In this document: in pieces, positions 6,681 through 8,329 of the stretch
How positions within the stretch are numbered: position 1 is the first letter of the stretch
Layout: every line of letters begins with the position of its first letter
Source: an uncultured Chlamydiae bacterium
Lineage (GTDB): Bacteria; Chlamydiota; Chlamydiia; Chlamydiales; Rhabdochlamydiaceae
NCBI GenBank assembly: GCA_903867585.1
Contig: CAIPRZ010000044.1
Location: 1-8,329 of the forward strand
Length of the DNA: 8,329 nt
Direction: 5' to 3'
Notes under the pieces: generated by a model
The model's database searches: none
Seen by the model: only the letters and a program-made list of their open reading frames with translations
What the model was told of the DNA's origin: nothing
Program-made: the position numbers and the translations under genes

Positions 6681-8249
6681 TCAGATTGACTTAAAAATTT
6701 TTTCCTCTATCTCTCCAACCTTGCCCTCTATTTGAGACAAATCAAATTTAGTTTCGGGTTTAGCCATAATTAATAATTCTTCCTCATCTAATTCAAGATT
6801 AATAATCGAAGCAACATCTCGATTGGGTTTTAAATAAAGAAAAAGACTTGGATTTAAAAAATGCTTTTTATCTGTGATAAAGCGGATTCTTTTTTTAGAA
6901 ATGAGAAGAGAGGAGAGGTTGAAGAAATTAATTTTAGGTAAAACAAGAAGCTGTAAATCTGCTGGGATAATCGTTAATGGGGTTTTTTTAAAAAAACGAG
7001 AGTCTAGCCAATAAGCTAGAAGCTTATCGGAGATTTTAGAAATAAATAAGACCATAAAAATTAAATATATCAGGCCAATAATTGCAAAGGCATAATCTAT
7101 TTTAATCTTTAGGACATGGCTAAGAAGATATAAAAGAATTGAGGCCATCAGCACTCCTGTAAATCCGAGGAGATTATTGAGACCTAAAATTCTTCCACGA
7201 TGCTCTGAAAAAGCAGTAAGTTGGATAAACGCATCAATAGGTACAATATAAAAACCGCCGGCTATTCCAAGAATGACAAGGCAAGCGATAGCTCCTTTGA
7301 TACTTGAAATGAAAAGACCTAACAGCAGTAGCATCAATACAAGAGTAAACCCTCCAAGGCTTGTGAACATAAGATTGGGTCCATTTTTACTTAGTTTCCC
7401 AACAATATAGGATCCAAGAGCAATACCCAATGCTGTTGTCAGAAACAAATAGCCACCAATAAATTCGGTTTGATTGAGAATATTAATTGCAAAAGGGATG
7501 ATTCCAAGTTGTGTGAAACCTCCAATCAAAAGGAAAAAAGCGTTAGCCAACATGGCAATTCCCAAATGCGCTTTTTTAGGATAATGAGAAATAACGGTGA
7601 AGGTTTCTGTAAAAATGCCTGGAGTTCCATTTTTATTTCTAATTAGGTGTTCTGTTTTAGGAATTAGAAAGCTTGCAAGTATACCAATAATGCTAAAAAC
7701 AAGAGTGATTAGTAAGACAAGAAAATAGTTTTTATTAAAAAAATCTGAGAGAAAAGATCCTAGAAAAGTACCCAAAATAATTGCAAGATAGGTAAACGAG
7801 GTAATAGTTCCATTAGCTTTAGAAATATCCTGATGGGGAACAAGCTCAGGAATTAATCCGTATTTGCTGGGGCCAAAAATGGCACTTTGCATCGATAAAA
7901 GAAAAAGTAGGCAGTAGCATCCAAAAGCGCTTTTTAAATGAAAAATATAAAGAGCTGCCAATAAAATAGCGCCACCCATGCACTTAATAAAAATGGTGAT
8001 CGTTCTTTTACTAAAACGGTCTGCTAAATTGCCTCCTAAAGATGACAAAAGAAGAAAAGGCATTACATAGACAGCGCCAACTGCAGCAAGGATTTGACTA
8101 GCAGAGTCTTTACCTCCAATATCAATAAGAAAAAAGGCGATGATTAATTTGAAAATATTATCGACTAAGACCACACTAAATTGTGTGAGGTTTAAAAAAG
8201 CCAACCCATGTTTTTTTGCATCAAATGATTTTCTACCTTTAAAAAGCAT
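6681..8249 (-). CDS. LplT/YgeD-type MFS lysophospholipid transporter with degenerate PlsC-like tail
   Basis: The 522-residue protein is an inner-membrane transporter of the major facilitator superfamily. Residues about 22-406 form roughly 12 membrane helices. MFS motif A, GGNLADRFSKR (72-82), lies between helices 2 and 3, with a degenerate second copy, VGKLSKN (283-289). SAIFGPSKYGLIPELVP (122-138) and NGTITSFTYLAIILGT (146-161) are signatures of the LplT (YgeD) family, which flips lysophospholipids inward for re-acylation by Aas. In Chlamydia the homologue is called ygeD. E. coli LplT is about 397 residues; here about 115 extra cytoplasmic residues follow. Residues 425-482 align by eye with the start of the PlsC domain in LplT-Aas fusions, but the NHxxxxD catalytic motif reads PKINFFN (438-444), so this tail should be inactive as an acyltransferase. 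The ATG at 8249 is the only ATG before the first helix, with a modest Shine-Dalgarno (TAGG) 10 nt upstream and an in-frame stop further up. The substrate is inferred from the family; a general efflux role is possible. Confidence 0.85.
   Translation of the reverse strand: MLFKGRKSFDAKKHGLAFLNLTQFSVVLVDNIFKLIIAFFLIDIGGKDSASQILAAVGAVYVMPFLLLSSLGGNLADRFSKRTITIFIKCMGGAILLAALYIFHLKSAFGCYCLLFLLSMQSAIFGPSKYGLIPELVPHQDISKANGTITSFTYLAIILGTFLGSFLSDFFNKNYFLVLLITLVFSIIGILASFLIPKTEHLIRNKNGTPGIFTETFTVISHYPKKAHLGIAMLANAFFLLIGGFTQLGIIPFAINILNQTEFIGGYLFLTTALGIALGSYIVGKLSKNGPNLMFTSLGGFTLVLMLLLLGLFISSIKGAIACLVILGIAGGFYIVPIDAFIQLTAFSEHRGRILGLNNLLGFTGVLMASILLYLLSHVLKIKIDYAFAIIGLIYLIFMVLFISKISDKLLAYWLDSRFFKKTPLTIIPADLQLLVLPKINFFNLSSLLISKKRIRFITDKKHFLNPSLFLYLKPNRDVASIINLELDEEELLIMAKPETKFDLSQIEGKVGEIEEKIFKSI
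6804..6977 (-). other. Degenerate PlsC-like domain in the MFS protein tail
   Basis: These codons give residues 425-482 of the MFS protein. IPADLQLLV, then PKINFFN, SSLLIS, RIRFITDKKHF and NPSLF follow the order and spacing of a typical PlsC opening (IP..G.LLV, NHxSFxD, ALLL, IRFVMDKRIF, IPVLN), with one residue deleted near the start. The His and Asp of the catalytic NHxxxxD motif are Lys439 and Asn444. The later PlsC motifs (FPEGTRS and beyond) are absent. The alignment is by eye; the loss of the catalytic residues is seen directly if the alignment is right. Confidence 0.55.
6983..6996. repeat. T7A7 homopolymer palindrome at a domain junction
   Basis: Seven T followed by seven A form a perfect 14-bp palindrome inside the MFS gene, encoding R418-F-F-K-K-T423. 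It lies between the last membrane helix and the PlsC-like tail. A -1 shift on the coding-strand T7 run would meet TAA at once and release an approximately 420-residue transporter without the tail. Confidence 0.9.
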
Positions 8250-8271
8250 AAAGAGAAGACCTAAATGGTAA

Positions 8272-8299
8272 ATGATACTAATTTGCAGTGTGATCTAAA
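8272..8299 (-). promoter_or_regulatory. Candidate promoter of the MFS gene
   Basis: On the minus strand TTTAGA (8299-8294, 4 of 6 matches to TTGACA) and TATCAT (8277-8272, 5 of 6 to TATAAT) are separated by 16 nt. They lie 22-50 nt ahead of the ATG at 8249. Positions are plausible but the match is ordinary for AT-rich DNA. Confidence 0.3.
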
Positions 8300-8323
8300 A
8301 ACTTCTTGCCTACAAGTTTTTTT
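8297..8323. terminator. AT-rich hairpin with flanking T/A tracts at the right edge
   Basis: AAAAACTT (8297-8304) and AAGTTTTT (8314-8321) form a perfect 8-bp inverted repeat around a 9-nt loop. Read on the minus strand it ends in TTTTT, so it could terminate a minus-strand gene lying to the right of the window, just ahead of the MFS promoter. Only two G-C pairs' worth of strength is present, so it may be fortuitous. Its left arm overlaps the proposed -35. Confidence 0.3.
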
Positions 8324-8329
8324 ATATAC

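Overview
The window is AT-rich DNA, most likely from a chlamydia-like (environmental Chlamydiota) obligate intracellular bacterium in the Simkania/Parachlamydia/Rhabdochlamydia range. This rests on four things: a glycosyltransferase-92-type fragment of the kind common in these genomes, a recB gene in the same neighbourhood as an LplT/YgeD-type MFS gene, an outer-membrane beta-barrel protein resembling proteins I recall only from Chlamydiota, and a low-GC, homopolymer-rich sequence. The phylum call is made from memory of families, not from a search.

Layout from left to right. (1) The 3' part of a glycosyltransferase gene (+, entering from the left edge) converges tail to tail with recD, and the two reading frames overlap by 23 bp. 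(2) A tightly coupled recB-recD operon runs on the minus strand (about 544-5321). The recD start codon lies inside the last codons of recB and has a perfect AGGAGG ribosome binding site. All helicase motifs are visible in both proteins and the RecB nuclease residues are intact. recC is not in the window. (3) A 71-bp divergent intergenic region carries facing -10-like elements and a T9 tract. (4) A porin-like secreted beta-barrel gene (+, 5393-6649) is closed by a clear GC-rich intrinsic terminator. (5) An LplT/YgeD-type MFS gene (-, 6681-8249) converges on that terminator.

The genes look like three independent functions: envelope glycan synthesis, double-strand-break repair by RecBCD, and envelope/lipid biology (porin and lysophospholipid transporter). 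They do not look like one pathway. There is no phage, insertion sequence, CRISPR array or RNA gene that I can see.

The most interesting observation is in the MFS protein. Its C-terminal extension of about 100 residues aligns by eye with the start of the PlsC lysophospholipid acyltransferase domain found in LplT-Aas fusion proteins. However, the catalytic NHxxxxD motif has become P-K-I-N-F-F-N, with His replaced by Lys and Asp by Asn. This looks like a catalytically dead acyltransferase remnant kept as a tail on a lipid flippase. A T7A7 palindrome sits at the junction between the two domains.
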